A DNA stretch of 57,060 nucleotides from Ilumatobacteraceae bacterium (GTDB lineage: Bacteria > Actinomycetota > Acidimicrobiia > Acidimicrobiales > Ilumatobacteraceae): contig JALHOG010000030.1 of NCBI GenBank assembly GCA_022843125.1, positions 1 to 57,060 of the forward strand, written 5' to 3'. This document shows, one piece after another, positions 34,335 to 44,359 of this stretch. The notes beneath the pieces are model-generated. The model ran no database searches, was not told the DNA's origin, and worked only from the letters and a program-made list of their open reading frames with translations. Numbering within the stretch: the stretch's first letter is position 1; each line of letters opens with the position of its first letter. A program made the translations under genes and the position numbers.

Positions 34335-36236
34335 ATGGCACACGCATCCGACTTGATCGCCTCGGACATCGAGGCGTACCTCATCTCCCACCAGTACAAG
34401 AGCCTGCTGCGCTTCATCACCTGCGGCAGCGTCGACGACGGCAAGAGCACCCTCATCGGCCGTCTGCTGTACGAGTCACACCTCGTGTTCGAGGATCACC
34501 TCGCTGCGCTCGAAGCCGACTCGGCAAAGGTGGGCACCCAGGGCGGCGACCTCGACTTCGCATTGCTGCTCGACGGCCTCACCGCCGAAAGAGAGCAGGG
34601 CATCACGATCGACGTCGCATACCGATTCTTCTCCACGGAGAAGCGCAAGTTCATCGTCGCCGACACCCCGGGACACGAGCAGTACACCCGCAACATGGTC
34701 ACCGGCGCATCCACCGCCGACGTCGCGATCATCCTCGTCGACGCCCGTAAGGGGATCCTCACCCAGACCCGCCGACACAGCTACCTCGTGTCGCTGCTCG
34801 GCATCAAGCGCGTCGTCGTCGCCATCAACAAGATGGACCTCGTCGAGTACTCGCAAGCGACGTTCAACTCGATCGCCGACGACTATCGCCAGTTCGCGAA
34901 GCAGATCGCGCTCGACGACATCACGTTCATCCCGATGTCGGCGTTGAAGGGCGACAACGTGGTCGAGCCGACGGCTCACATGGACTGGTACCACGGCCCG
35001 ACTCTGATGGGGTACCTCGAGACCGTGGTCGTCGACGACGACACGGCGAGCCTGCCGTTCCGGATGCCGGTGCAGTGGGTGAACCGCCCCAACCTCGACT
35101 TCCGTGGCTTCGCCGGTCGCATCGTCGGCGGCGTCGTCCGCCCCGGCGACACGATCCGGGTGCTCCCTGCGGGAACCACCAGCCGTGTCGCGCGGATCGT
35201 CACCATGGACGGAGATCTCGACGAGGCCGTCGCCGGCCAGTCGGTCACGATCACCCTCGAGGACGAGATCGACGTCAGCCGCGGCGACCTGATCTGCGCC
35301 GGCGAGTCGCCAGCCGAGGTGGCCGACCAGTTCGAAGCGCACGTCGTGTGGATGCACGAGGACGAGATGCTCCCGGGACGTCCGTACCTGCTGAAGATCG
35401 GCACGCGGACGGTCGGGGCGACACTGGCGCACCCGAAGTACCGGATCGATGTGAACACCCTCGATCATCTCGCCGCCACGACGCTCGCACTGAACGAGAT
35501 CGGCGTCTGCAACCTCAGCACCGACCGGCCGATCCCGTTCGACCCGTACACGGAGAACCGCGAGACCGGTGCGTTCGTCATCATCGACAAGCTGACCCAG
35601 AACACGGTCGGTGCCGGGATGCTGCACTTCGCCTTGCGCCGGTCGCACAACATCCACTGGCAGGAGGTGCGCGTCGACAAGGCGGCTCGAATCGCGCAGG
35701 CCAACCACCGACCCGGCGTCGTCTGGTTCACGGGTCTGTCTGGGTCGGGCAAGTCGACGATCGCCAACATCGTCGAGTCGAAGCTCCACGCGGCCGGGAT
35801 CAAGACCTACCTCCTCGACGGCGACAACGTCCGGCACGGCCTGAACCGCGACCTCGGCTTCACCGATGCCGATCGGGTCGAGAACATCCGCCGCATCGCC
35901 GAGGTGTCGCGCCTGATGGTCGACGCCGGACTCGTCGTCCTCGTGTCGTTCATCTCGCCGTTCCGCGCGGAACGTCAACTCGCCCGCGACCGGGTGGAAT
36001 CGGACGAGTTCGTCGAGGTCTTCGTCGATACGCCACTCGACGTGGCCGAACAGCGCGATCCGAAGGGGTTGTACGCAAAGGCCCGCGCCGGACAGCTGCG
36101 GAACTTCACCGGCATCGAGTCCCCCTATGAAGCGCCCGAGGACCCGGAGCTGCGGATCGACACCACGATCACCACGCCGGAGGACGCGGCCGACCGAGTC
36201 GTCGCCGCCCTCCGTCTGCAGGGCATCGTTCCCTGA
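34335..36236 (+). CDS. cysNC: CysN-CysC fusion: ATP-sulfurylase GTPase and APS kinase
   Basis: The 633-residue fusion has an EF-Tu-like CysN part (1-445; G1 GSVDDGKS at 31-38, [16 protein letters not shown]) and a C-terminal APS kinase (about 455-633; P-loop GLSGSGKST from 467, [24 protein letters not shown]). Together with CysD it converts sulfate to PAPS in the cytoplasm. PAPS can feed reduction or sulfotransferases. No PAPS/APS reductase is next to it, and two sulfotransferases follow 9 and 15 kb downstream. Confidence 0.96.
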   Translation: MAHASDLIASDIEAYLISHQYKSLLRFITCGSVDDGKSTLIGRLLYESHLVFEDHLAALEADSAKVGTQGGDLDFALLLDGLTAEREQGITIDVAYRFFSTEKRKFIVADTPGHEQYTRNMVTGASTADVAIILVDARKGILTQTRRHSYLVSLLGIKRVVVAINKMDLVEYSQATFNSIADDYRQFAKQIALDDITFIPMSALKGDNVVEPTAHMDWYHGPTLMGYLETVVVDDDTASLPFRMPVQWVNRPNLDFRGFAGRIVGGVVRPGDTIRVLPAGTTSRVARIVTMDGDLDEAVAGQSVTITLEDEIDVSRGDLICAGESPAEVADQFEAHVVWMHEDEMLPGRPYLLKIGTRTVGATLAHPKYRIDVNTLDHLAATTLALNEIGVCNLSTDRPIPFDPYTENRETGAFVIIDKLTQNTVGAGMLHFALRRSHNIHWQEVRVDKAARIAQANHRPGVVWFTGLSGSGKSTIANIVESKLHAAGIKTYLLDGDNVRHGLNRDLGFTDADRVENIRRIAEVSRLMVDAGLVVLVSFISPFRAERQLARDRVESDEFVEVFVDTPLDVAEQRDPKGLYAKARAGQLRNFTGIESPYEAPEDPELRIDTTITTPEDAADRVVAALRLQGIVP

Positions 36237-36596
36237 GCCGGACACGCTGAGCGCACGCCAGCACACTGTCGGCCACCGCGGGCGGTCGTCCTCACCGGAC
36301 GGCCGCCCGTTGTCGCGTCCCGGCCCCGAGTGGCACCGCGCTGTGTGATCGCCGAGTGGTCGGCGGGGTCATCGTCGGCGACGGACGGTGAACGTCGGCG
36401 TGACGTCTGTCATGGCTTCCGCAACCACTGCGATGCAGCGTGACTTTCAGGGGGAACTCCGCCACTCCAAGTGGCATTCGCACATGAAAGACACGGACCG
36501 TCATCAAATTCATTCGCCAACTTTGCGTGAACTCTGATAGGAATACGTCATCCGATTGTTAGGTCGGCTACGGCGAGAGTAAATGGAGTGCGGGTC
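36237..36596 (+). other. 360-bp spacer between sulfate activation and polysaccharide genes
   Basis: No gene is visible. The right half is AT-richer and includes the dyad GCCACT-CCA-AGTGGC (36461-36475). This is probably the promoter and leader region of the glycosyltransferase gene that follows. Confidence 0.45.
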
Positions 36597-38090
36597 ATGG
36601 CGGTACATGTCTCCGAAGGAGCAGTTGCGTTGGAGGTGCCGGCGGGCACCTCGAACGCCACGCATCGGGCACGAAGGAAGATCACAGCGACACAGACGCA
36701 GGGGTTGACCCCCTCCGTGCTGCGTCGCCGGTTGATGTCGGCGGACGCCGCGGCGGTGAGTGCAGGCCTGGCGGTTGCGCTCGTTGCCATCCAGTTCGTC
36801 GCACCACTCACCATGGCCGGGCTGCGCGCCCACGCCCTGCTCGCCCTCGCGAGCTTGCCGGCCTTCGCAGCCGGTGCCTTCGCGAGCCGCCTCTACCGCT
36901 CGCGTGCCAACGCTCGGCGCATCGACGAACTCGCCAACGTCATCAAGGCCACCGGCTTCGGCGTCGGGTTCATGGTGATCGCAGCGTTCGGGATCCAGAT
37001 GAAGGAGCTGTCACGTGGTTGGGTGCTCCTCGCTGGGCTCGCTGTCGTCGCCGCCCTCGCTGTCGAGCGCACCGTCGCCCGCAACATCTTCGCCGAGCTG
37101 CGGGCCGCCGGGCGGATCAGCCGCCGCATCGTGATCGTCGGCACCGACGCTCATGCGATCGGCCTGCTCCACCTGTTCCAGCGGAACAAGACGCTCGGCT
37201 ACGAGGTCGTGGGCTTCGTCGGTCCCGACGAGATCGGTAGCCGCGGCGGCGTCAGCGTCCTCGGCTCGATCGAGGACCTCGAAGCGCTGCTCGCCGTCCA
37301 CGGCGCGAGCGGCGTGGTCGTGTCGCCCGCCTCCGTCCCGGAGATCGAGGTCAACTCGCTCACGCGGCGTCTGACCGACAACGGCTACCACGTCGCGATC
37401 TCGTCCACGCTCCGCGACATCGACGTCAGTCGTCTGCTGCCGCAGAACCTCGACGGTCGCTCGATGATCTACGTCGAGCCGGTCAGTCGCGACGGTGTCC
37501 ATCACATCGCCAAGCGCACCTTCGACATAGTCGTCGCCTCGTCGCTCCTGGTCGTCACCGCTCCGGTGCTCGCCGCCGTCGCCATCGCCATCAAGGCGAC
37601 GTCGCGTGGTCCCGTCTTCTTCCGTCAGACCCGTGTCGGCCGCAACGGCGAGCACTTCACGATGGTGAAGCTGCGGTCGATGGTGGCTGACGCCGAGGCA
37701 CGCAAGGCCGAGCTCGCCGCGCTCAACGAGAGCGACGGGCCACTGTTCAAGATGTCCCACGACCCGCGCATCACCACGGTGGGCCGTTTCATCCGCAAGA
37801 CCTCGATCGACGAGTTGCCGCAGTTGGTGGCCGTCATCAAGGGCGAGATGAGCATGGTGGGCCCGCGGCCCGCGCTGCCCTCCGAGGTCGCCGAGTGGGA
37901 CTCGCTCACCTGTGAGCGCCTTCGGGTCCTGCCGGGGCTGACCGGCCTGTGGCAGGTCTCGGGACGCTCCGAGTGGTCGTTCGAGCAGTACAAGCGGCTC
38001 GACCTCTACTACGTCGACAACTGGTCGCTGATGCACGATCTCCTGATCTGCCTGCGCACCGTCGGCGTGGTCATCTCCGGCAACAAGTGA
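36597..38090 (+). CDS. Polyprenyl glycosylphosphotransferase (WbaP/WcaJ-like priming enzyme)
   Basis: The 497-residue protein has about four N-terminal membrane helices, a nucleotide-binding-like middle domain (RRIVIVGTDAHAIGLLHLF), a helix near 310-330 and the bacterial sugar transferase domain (KRTFDIVVAS, KLRSMVADAE, TSIDELPQL, MSMVGPRPALP, LPGLTGLWQVSGRSE). It transfers hexose-1-phosphate to undecaprenyl phosphate and starts repeat-unit assembly. ATG 36597 is chosen because GGAG lies eight bases upstream. It opens the exopolysaccharide locus. Confidence 0.93.
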   Translation: MAVHVSEGAVALEVPAGTSNATHRARRKITATQTQGLTPSVLRRRLMSADAAAVSAGLAVALVAIQFVAPLTMAGLRAHALLALASLPAFAAGAFASRLYRSRANARRIDELANVIKATGFGVGFMVIAAFGIQMKELSRGWVLLAGLAVVAALAVERTVARNIFAELRAAGRISRRIVIVGTDAHAIGLLHLFQRNKTLGYEVVGFVGPDEIGSRGGVSVLGSIEDLEALLAVHGASGVVVSPASVPEIEVNSLTRRLTDNGYHVAISSTLRDIDVSRLLPQNLDGRSMIYVEPVSRDGVHHIAKRTFDIVVASSLLVVTAPVLAAVAIAIKATSRGPVFFRQTRVGRNGEHFTMVKLRSMVADAEARKAELAALNESDGPLFKMSHDPRITTVGRFIRKTSIDELPQLVAVIKGEMSMVGPRPALPSEVAEWDSLTCERLRVLPGLTGLWQVSGRSEWSFEQYKRLDLYYVDNWSLMHDLLICLRTVGVVISGNK

Positions 38091-38104
38091 CCGCTGGTTG
38101 ACCG

Positions 38105-38123
38105 CCGGGCCTGAACGGCCCGG
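38105..38123 (+). terminator. Hairpin after the priming transferase gene
   Basis: CCGGGCC (38105-38111) pairs with GGCCCGG (38117-38123) over a 5-nt loop, 14 bp past the stop. Confidence 0.55.
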
Positions 38124-38165
38124 AACCCCCCTTCCCACGATCGTCCGATCGACCCCCTGGTGATC

Positions 38166-38226
38166 GAGCGCGGCCACGCGGCCGCGCTCCGCCCGATCCC
38201 ACGAACATCGCGCCGCGCTCGGCGCG
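38166..38226 (+). promoter_or_regulatory. Two stable stem-loops in the leader of the 1,501-aa gene
   Basis: GAGCGCGGCC/GGCCGCGCTC (38166-38175 with 38180-38189) makes a perfect 10-bp stem with a 4-nt loop. CGCGCCG/CGGCGCG (38209-38215 with 38220-38226) makes a 7-bp stem directly before the AAAGGA ribosome binding site (38227-38232). Either could control translation or read-through from upstream. Confidence 0.55.
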
Positions 38227-38237
38227 AAAGGATCCTG

Positions 38238-41200
38238 ATGTTCACCACGCACCTGCGCGCCCGCACCCTCGCGGTCGCCCTGACGCTCCTCGCCACCGTG
38301 ATCGCACCCGCCGTCGGGACGATGCCGACGGCAGCATCGGCCGCATCGGCAGCCGGTTCACAGCTCCCGACCGACAATCCGGCGAACTGGACGCCGAACG
38401 TGCTCGACGGTCAGGTCAACTCGATCTGGCAGTTCGGCAACACGGTCATCGTCGGCGGCACGTTCACACAGATCGCCGACGCCACCAGCAACGGCGGCGC
38501 CGTGTACGACCAGGCGTACCTCGCCGCATTCGACGCCACGACCGGCGTGATCGACCCGGACTTCGACCCGGTGCTCTCCAACACCGTCGAGGTGGTCATC
38601 CCGAGCACCGACGCCACCACGTTCTTCGTCGGTGGTGACTTCAACACGATCGACGGGGTCAATCGCCGCAAGGTCGCGAAACTCAACGTCAGCGACGGAT
38701 CGCTGACGACGTTCAACGTCGGAGGCGCCAACGCCCTCGTGCGCGATCTGCGGCTCAGTGGCAACACCCTCTACGTGGCAGGTCTGTTCACGTCGATCGG
38801 CGGCCGGCCCCGGACCTATCTGGCGTCCGTGGACGCGACCACCGGAGCGGTCACCAACGACGTGAACCTGACGCTGTCGGGTCTGCACAACGGCGGCATC
38901 GGCAAGGTCATCAAGATCGACGTCACACCGGACGGCGGGCGCATGCTCATCACGGGCAACTTCACGAGCGTCAACGGCCAGCCACGCGGACAGGTGGCGC
39001 TGCTCGACCTCACGACGACACCGGCTTCCCTCAGCCCGTGGCAGACGAACTGGTACACCCACATCTGTTCATCGTCGTTCGACAGCTACACACGCGATCT
39101 CGACATCTCCGAGGACGGCACCTACGCGATCATCACCACCACCGCTGCCTATCGCGCCAACCTCTCGTGCGACACGGCATCGCGTTTCGAGATCACGACC
39201 GAGACGTCGAACCTCGCGCCGACGTGGGTCAACTACACGGGCGGCGACACCCTGTACGCCGTCGAGATCCACGACGACGTGGCGTACATCGGCGGCCATC
39301 AGCGGTGGTTCAACAACCCGTTCGCGGCCGATCGTCAGGGTGCTGGTGGCGTCTCGCGTCCGGGGATGGGAGCGATCGACGTCGTGACCGGCCTGCCGTT
39401 CTCGTGGAGCCCCACGCGCACACGCGGCGTCGGCCTGTTCGACTACCACATCACCCCGCAGGGCATCTGGGCCGGCAGCGACACCGACCGCTTCAACAAC
39501 GAGCTCCGCGGGAGGCTCGCGTTCTTCCCCTGGACCGGGGGCACGCTCGTGCCGGCCAACGACATCGGTTCGCTACCCAACGACGTGATCCAGCTCGGCC
39601 GGACCACCGGCACCACGGGCGCAATCGACCAGAGCGTGCTCCATCGCGTCAACGCCGGTGGTCCGACGCTCGCATCCGTCGACGACGGTCCCGACTGGCT
39701 CGCTGACACGTCGACCACATCGCCCTTCCGCAACAGCGGGAGCACACCGTCGACCGCTCCCTCGAGCCTCAACGTCCCCCGCACCGATGCGACCGTTCCG
39801 AAGGGCGACTTCGACAGGCCTCCGGGAGCGCTCTGGACCACGCAGCGGTGGGATCCGGCAGCAGCGCCCAGCATGCAATGGGCCTTCCCCGTTGCGGCCG
39901 GCACCCCGATCACCGTGCGTGTCTACCTCGCCAACCGGTGCGTGTGCACCGACGGCGGGGGCGAGCGCCTCTTCCACATCAACATCGACGGCACCCGATC
40001 GATCGACTCGCTCGACCTCAGCGGGACCGTCGGCCATGACGTCGGCACGATGCGCTCGTTCGACATCGTCAGTGACGGCACCGTCAACCTCGAGTTCCTC
40101 CACGGCAGCGTCGAGAACCCGCTCGTGAACGGCATCGAGATCATCCGCCGCGACCTGACTCCCACCGGCACCGTCGGCAGCCAGGACGACGTGACCTTGC
40201 GCACGTTCGACGGGCTCGGGGCACCGGCCGCCTCCACTGCGCTCCCGGGCACCGCGCCGTGGCGCCACGTGCGCGGGGCGTTCATGGTCAACTCGACCCT
40301 GTACACCGTCCACGTCGACGGCACGATCATGACCCGTTCGGTCGACGGCAGCACGTTCGGCCCCGGCACGGCACTCGACATGTGGGCGAACACCATCATC
40401 GCCGACGCTGGGAGCATGACGGGGATCTTCTTCGACCCCGCGACGTCGCGCATCTACTACACGCTCGCTGGTCAGAACAGCCTGTTCTTCCGACCCTTCC
40501 TGCCACAGAGCGGTATCCCGCACGCTGTGCGCTCCACCGCTGGGGGCAACGTCGCCGGGCTCGACCCCGGGCGCGTTCGCGGCATGTTCATCGACGGCGA
40601 CTCGCTGTACTTCGCCGATGCGTCGACCGGGAACCTGCTCCGCATGAGCTGGGCCTCGGGCGCGCCGTCGGGTGCGCCGGCGATCGTCGACAGCACGGTC
40701 GACTGGCGGAGCCGTGCGATGTTCCGTTCGTCGGGCGCGCAGCCGAACGTGGTGCCGACCGCCACGATCGGTGCGAGCTGCGACGGCCACATCTGCCAGC
40801 TCGACGGCACCGGCTCGAGCGATGCGGACGGCTCGATCGTCTCGTACGAGTGGGACTTCGGCAACGGTGCCGCCGCAGCGGGCAGCACCGTGTCGTACGA
40901 CTACCCCGCCGCAGGCGTCTACACCGTCACGCTGACCGTGACCGACGATCGGGGAGGCGTGGCGACCGACTCCCTCGACGTCACGGTCACCGATCCACCG
41001 AACGTGGCTCCCACCGCGATCGCGACCGCGACGTGCAACCTGCTGTCGTGCACATTCGCCGGTTCCGGCTCGGGCGATGTCGATGGCACGATCGTGACCT
41101 ACACGTGGGCTTTCGGCGACGGCACGCTGGGTGCCGGCCCTGCGCCCACCACGACCTACAGCGCAGCCGGCACCTACACCGCGACGCTGACGGTCACCGA

Positions 41201-42743
41201 TGACGACGGCGCCAGCGCCACCGCCCAGGTCCGGGTAGAGACCGTCGACCCGGGCGCGGCCGTGCAGTTCCGAGCTGCGGTCACTGCCAACAGCACCGCA
41301 ACCGCCGCCTCGGTGACGGTGCCGGCAGCAGTGCAGGCCGGCGATCAGCTCGTCTACATCGTGACGGCCAACAGCAACACCACCGCGACGACACCGACCG
41401 GCTGGACCCTGCTCGGCACCCGCCAGGACGGGATACCCGACATGACGTCGTGGGTCTTCGCCCGCGCTGCGGATGCCACCTCCGCAGGATCGACGGTCAC
41501 ATCGACGCTGGGAGCGTCGAGCAAGGTGTCGCGGATGCTGGTCGCGTACGACAACGCAACTGCCCCGGTCACCGTCTCGTCGTCCGTGATGGGAGCATCG
41601 TCGGTGCACCTCGGCACGCCGTCTGCCCCCGTGCCCTACTCGGGCGCCGTCGTCGTCAGCTACTGGTCGGACAAGTCGGGCAGCAACGGCGGCTGGACGC
41701 TGCCAACGGCAGTCATCGGTCGCGCCAACTCGGTCGGCGCTGGCAGTGGTCGGATCACGGCCGCCGTCGCCGACGCATACCCGTTGGCAGGCGACTGGCA
41801 GGGAGCGACCGGCGCGAGTCAGGTCGCCGGCACGAAGGGGATCGGCTGGACGATCGTGATGGCGCCCGCCACGGCGAACAACATGCCGACCGCCACCTTC
41901 GCCTCGTCGTGCACGTCGCTGTCGTGCACCTTCGATGCATCGGCCTCCGCGGACTCCGACGGCTCGATCGTGTCGTACGACTGGGACTTCGGGAGCGGCG
42001 CCGCAGGCACCGGACCGGTCGCAGGTGTGGCGTACACCGCCGAAGCGACGTACACCGTCACCCTGACCGTCACCGACGACCGCGGAGGTGTGACGACCGC
42101 GTCGGCGGACGTCAGCGTCGGCGTCGCTGTCGTCGACTTCCGGGCCGCCGCGAGTGTGAACTCGACGACCACCACCGCATCGATCGTGGTGCCGACATCG
42201 GTCGCGCCGGGAGACCAACTCCTGCTGTTCGTCACGGCGAACTCGGCGACCACCGCATCGACGCCTACGGCGTGGACGTTGCTCGGCACCGCCGAGGCGG
42301 GTGCCCCCGACGTCCGGTCGTGGGTGTTCACGCGCACTGCGGCCGCCGGTACTGCCGGTTCGACCATCCAGGTGCCCCTCGGTGCCTCGGCCAAGGTCGC
42401 CGTCGATCTGATCGTCTACGCCGACGCCGGTTCGATCAGCCTCGCCGCGTCGGCGATCTCGCCGACCTCGTCGAGCGCCATGACGACCCCGCCGGTCGAG
42501 GTCACGGCCAACGGCTCTCGGGTCGTGAGCTACTGGGTCGACAAGACGAGCGGCAACGCAGGCTGGACCCTCCCGACCGCAGTCGCCGGGCGGACCTCGA
42601 CGGTGGGCTCGGGCGGCGGCAGGGTCACCTCGGGCGCTGGTGACACCGCGGTGGTTGCCGGCACGTGGCCAGGAGCGACCGCCACCGGCACGGCCGTGGG
42701 CAGCAAGGCCATCGGCTGGAGTGTCGTCGTCCCGGCGGCGTGA
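38238..42743 (+). CDS. Large secreted protein: propeller, malectin-like, PKD and repeated unknown modules
   Basis: The 1,501-residue precursor has a Sec signal (1-34), a propeller-like region (about 40-480) with repeated GxF-x-x-(I/V)-x-G-x-x-R motifs (VGGDFNTIDGVNR, VAGLFTSIGGRPR, ITGNFTSVNGQPR), a malectin-like carbohydrate-binding domain (about 520-640), a further beta-rich region (about 645-830), PKD domains near 837-920, 922-1005 and 1213-1293, and two copies of a ~205-residue module (about 1008-1212 and 1296-1501) sharing GWTLPTAV. It probably binds or organises surface polysaccharide. The start at 38238 has AAAGGA five bases upstream. There is no sortase or membrane anchor at the C-terminus. 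Confidence 0.85.
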   Translation: MFTTHLRARTLAVALTLLATVIAPAVGTMPTAASAASAAGSQLPTDNPANWTPNVLDGQVNSIWQFGNTVIVGGTFTQIADATSNGGAVYDQAYLAAFDATTGVIDPDFDPVLSNTVEVVIPSTDATTFFVGGDFNTIDGVNRRKVAKLNVSDGSLTTFNVGGANALVRDLRLSGNTLYVAGLFTSIGGRPRTYLASVDATTGAVTNDVNLTLSGLHNGGIGKVIKIDVTPDGGRMLITGNFTSVNGQPRGQVALLDLTTTPASLSPWQTNWYTHICSSSFDSYTRDLDISEDGTYAIITTTAAYRANLSCDTASRFEITTETSNLAPTWVNYTGGDTLYAVEIHDDVAYIGGHQRWFNNPFAADRQGAGGVSRPGMGAIDVVTGLPFSWSPTRTRGVGLFDYHITPQGIWAGSDTDRFNNELRGRLAFFPWTGGTLVPANDIGSLPNDVIQLGRTTGTTGAIDQSVLHRVNAGGPTLASVDDGPDWLADTSTTSPFRNSGSTPSTAPSSLNVPRTDATVPKGDFDRPPGALWTTQRWDPAAAPSMQWAFPVAAGTPITVRVYLANRCVCTDGGGERLFHINIDGTRSIDSLDLSGTVGHDVGTMRSFDIVSDGTVNLEFLHGSVENPLVNGIEIIRRDLTPTGTVGSQDDVTLRTFDGLGAPAASTALPGTAPWRHVRGAFMVNSTLYTVHVDGTIMTRSVDGSTFGPGTALDMWANTIIADAGSMTGIFFDPATSRIYYTLAGQNSLFFRPFLPQSGIPHAVRSTAGGNVAGLDPGRVRGMFIDGDSLYFADASTGNLLRMSWASGAPSGAPAIVDSTVDWRSRAMFRSSGAQPNVVPTATIGASCDGHICQLDGTGSSDADGSIVSYEWDFGNGAAAAGSTVSYDYPAAGVYTVTLTVTDDRGGVATDSLDVTVTDPPNVAPTAIATATCNLLSCTFAGSGSGDVDGTIVTYTWAFGDGTLGAGPAPTTTYSAAGTYTATLTVTDDDGASATAQVRVETVDPGAAVQFRAAVTANSTATAASVTVPAAVQAGDQLVYIVTANSNTTATTPTGWTLLGTRQDGIPDMTSWVFARAADATSAGSTVTSTLGASSKVSRMLVAYDNATAPVTVSSSVMGASSVHLGTPSAPVPYSGAVVVSYWSDKSGSNGGWTLPTAVIGRANSVGAGSGRITAAVADAYPLAGDWQGATGASQVAGTKGIGWTIVMAPATANNMPTATFASSCTSLSCTFDASASADSDGSIVSYDWDFGSGAAGTGPVAGVAYTAEATYTVTLTVTDDRGGVTTASADVSVGVAVVDFRAAASVNSTTTTASIVVPTSVAPGDQLLLFVTANSATTASTPTAWTLLGTAEAGAPDVRSWVFTRTAAAGTAGSTIQVPLGASAKVAVDLIVYADAGSISLAASAISPTSSSAMTTPPVEVTANGSRVVSYWVDKTSGNAGWTLPTAVAGRTSTVGSGGGRVTSGAGDTAVVAGTWPGATATGTAVGSKAIGWSVVVPAA

Positions 42744-42753
42744 CCGGCGGCGA

Positions 42754-42772
42754 CCGGCGTGCCGGGCGCCGG
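42754..42772. terminator. Bidirectional hairpin between convergent genes
   Basis: CCGGCG (42754-42759) pairs with CGCCGG (42767-42772) over a 7-nt loop, between the stops at 42743 (+) and 42788 (-). Confidence 0.5.
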
Positions 42773-42787
42773 CATCTCCCGACGGGT

Positions 42788-44209
42788 TCAGCTCATCGGG
42801 TCGGTGATGGGGTCGGGCGGGAGCATCGCCCGGTGGCGCCCTGCGCCGGTGATGACCACGACCTGCACGTTCGCCGCATCGACAGCCCGCAGATCGTCGA
42901 GCGCTTCGAGGACCCGCTGCATCGGCGTCGCCTCGGCGACGAGCAGGACGGTGTCGTCGACGAGCGCAGCGAGACCGATCCCGGCCGCTGACCGGTCGAG
43001 CCCGTGCAGTGGGAGCAACACCAGATCGTTGTGTTCGCGCACGGACTTGACGTCCTCGAGCGTGTCGGCCCAATGGCCCGGCCTCGACTCGAGCGCCACC
43101 GAGTCGGACCAGACCTCGATCAGGATCCCCGTGAGTTCGGCGCTCGCCGACAGCGAGTTCGCGACCGAGACGGCCACGTCGTCGGGCAACGTCTCGCTCT
43201 CCACGGGGAGCAGCAGCACGGATCGGCCGCGTTCCAACGAGTCGCGTCGCACGAAGGTCAGGCGCGCGATGAGGCGGCTGTACGCCTGCATCGAATGGGC
43301 CGGCGCGGCCGAACCCGGTCGGCGATACGGGACCCGGGCGATCTCGCGTACACCGAGCGACGCCGGCGACGCCGCGCTCGCGTAGCGATCGTCGTAGCGG
43401 TCGCGCAGGAGCGCTGCGACCAGACCGATCAACGCGCCGATCATCAGTCCGGCGAGGGTGGTGAGCGACCGACTCAACCCGGTCTGGCTGACCGCCGTTC
43501 CCGGGTCGACGAGGACGCGCCCGGTGTCGGCGTCGGTCTCGAGCGTGACGATCTGATCGTTGACCTGTGCGAGCCGTTCGATCGCTTGCTGCTGCGTGGC
43601 CGTGAGGAGCGACAGCTGCACGGTCGATGCATCGTCACCTCTGTCCTCCTCGGCGTCGATGAGCTCGGAGATACCGGCGATCTGCGTCTCGAGGTTGGTG
43701 GCGAGACTCTCGAGACGTGCCATCTCGTTGATCGTCGACTGGTTCACACTCGCCTCGCGTCGCGCCAGGAAGCGCTCGCTGTAGACCGTGGCGCCGTCGA
43801 TCGCGGCGTCGACGCTGCCGGCTTCGAATGTGATGATCAACACGTCGCCGGTGGGTGCCGGCGTCACGGTGCTCCGGGCCCGAACGTTGACCAGTTGCAT
43901 GCCGAGCTCATCGGCGACCTCCTGGAGGAGGCTGGTCTCGCGTGCGACCGTCGCCCAGGTGGCGACGTCGAGCGTCCGCTCGCGCCCACCGCCGGGCGCC
44001 TGCTCGTCGCCGGCCGCAACGAGCAGCAGCGTGGAGCGCGACTCGAACACCGTGGGACGCGCTTCGGCGAAGATCCATCCGACCATCGTCCCGATCAGGG
44101 CCGCCGACAGCACCGTCATCCACTGCCGTCGAAGCGCCGCGAGCAGATCGGGTTGTGAGACCTGAGTTCCGCCGAGGCGCTCGCCATCGCTCGCGCTCTT
44201 GTCCACCAT
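42788..44209 (-). CDS. Wzz-like chain-length protein with degenerate tyrosine-kinase domain
   Basis: The 473-residue protein has a Wzz domain between membrane helices at about 32-50 and 249-268, with a long coiled-coil segment between (about 160-225). The C-terminal region (about 320-473) aligns in layout with BY-kinases, but the P-loop position reads LLPVESETLPDDVAV and no Walker A, Walker B or Tyr cluster is visible, so it cannot bind ATP in the usual way. It probably controls polysaccharide chain length without kinase activity. It diverges from the PssD-like gene across 150 bp; TAGCAT (44219-44224, minus strand) nine bases before the ATG fits a leaderless start. Confidence 0.8.
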   Translation of the reverse strand: MVDKSASDGERLGGTQVSQPDLLAALRRQWMTVLSAALIGTMVGWIFAEARPTVFESRSTLLLVAAGDEQAPGGGRERTLDVATWATVARETSLLQEVADELGMQLVNVRARSTVTPAPTGDVLIITFEAGSVDAAIDGATVYSERFLARREASVNQSTINEMARLESLATNLETQIAGISELIDAEEDRGDDASTVQLSLLTATQQQAIERLAQVNDQIVTLETDADTGRVLVDPGTAVSQTGLSRSLTTLAGLMIGALIGLVAALLRDRYDDRYASAASPASLGVREIARVPYRRPGSAAPAHSMQAYSRLIARLTFVRRDSLERGRSVLLLPVESETLPDDVAVSVANSLSASAELTGILIEVWSDSVALESRPGHWADTLEDVKSVREHNDLVLLPLHGLDRSAAGIGLAALVDDTVLLVAEATPMQRVLEALDDLRAVDAANVQVVVITGAGRHRAMLPPDPITDPMS

Positions 44210-44359
44210 GCTGCGACGATGCTACCTGCGCAGCACGGGGGCAAATGTTCAAGGAATCGTCTGCAACGCGTCGAGGGCCGTCGCAAACGGCTGGGTTCTG
44301 ACTACGATTTCCAGATCGCACGGCGACGGCGCGAGGCGCCCGCCCAGTCGGCCTCCCTC

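Noticed and set aside
39573..43073. 1,166-codon minus-strand open frame
   Set aside because: It covers the coding strand of the PKD protein and part of the Wzz gene in another frame; its composition is almost only Arg, Gly, Asp, Val and His.
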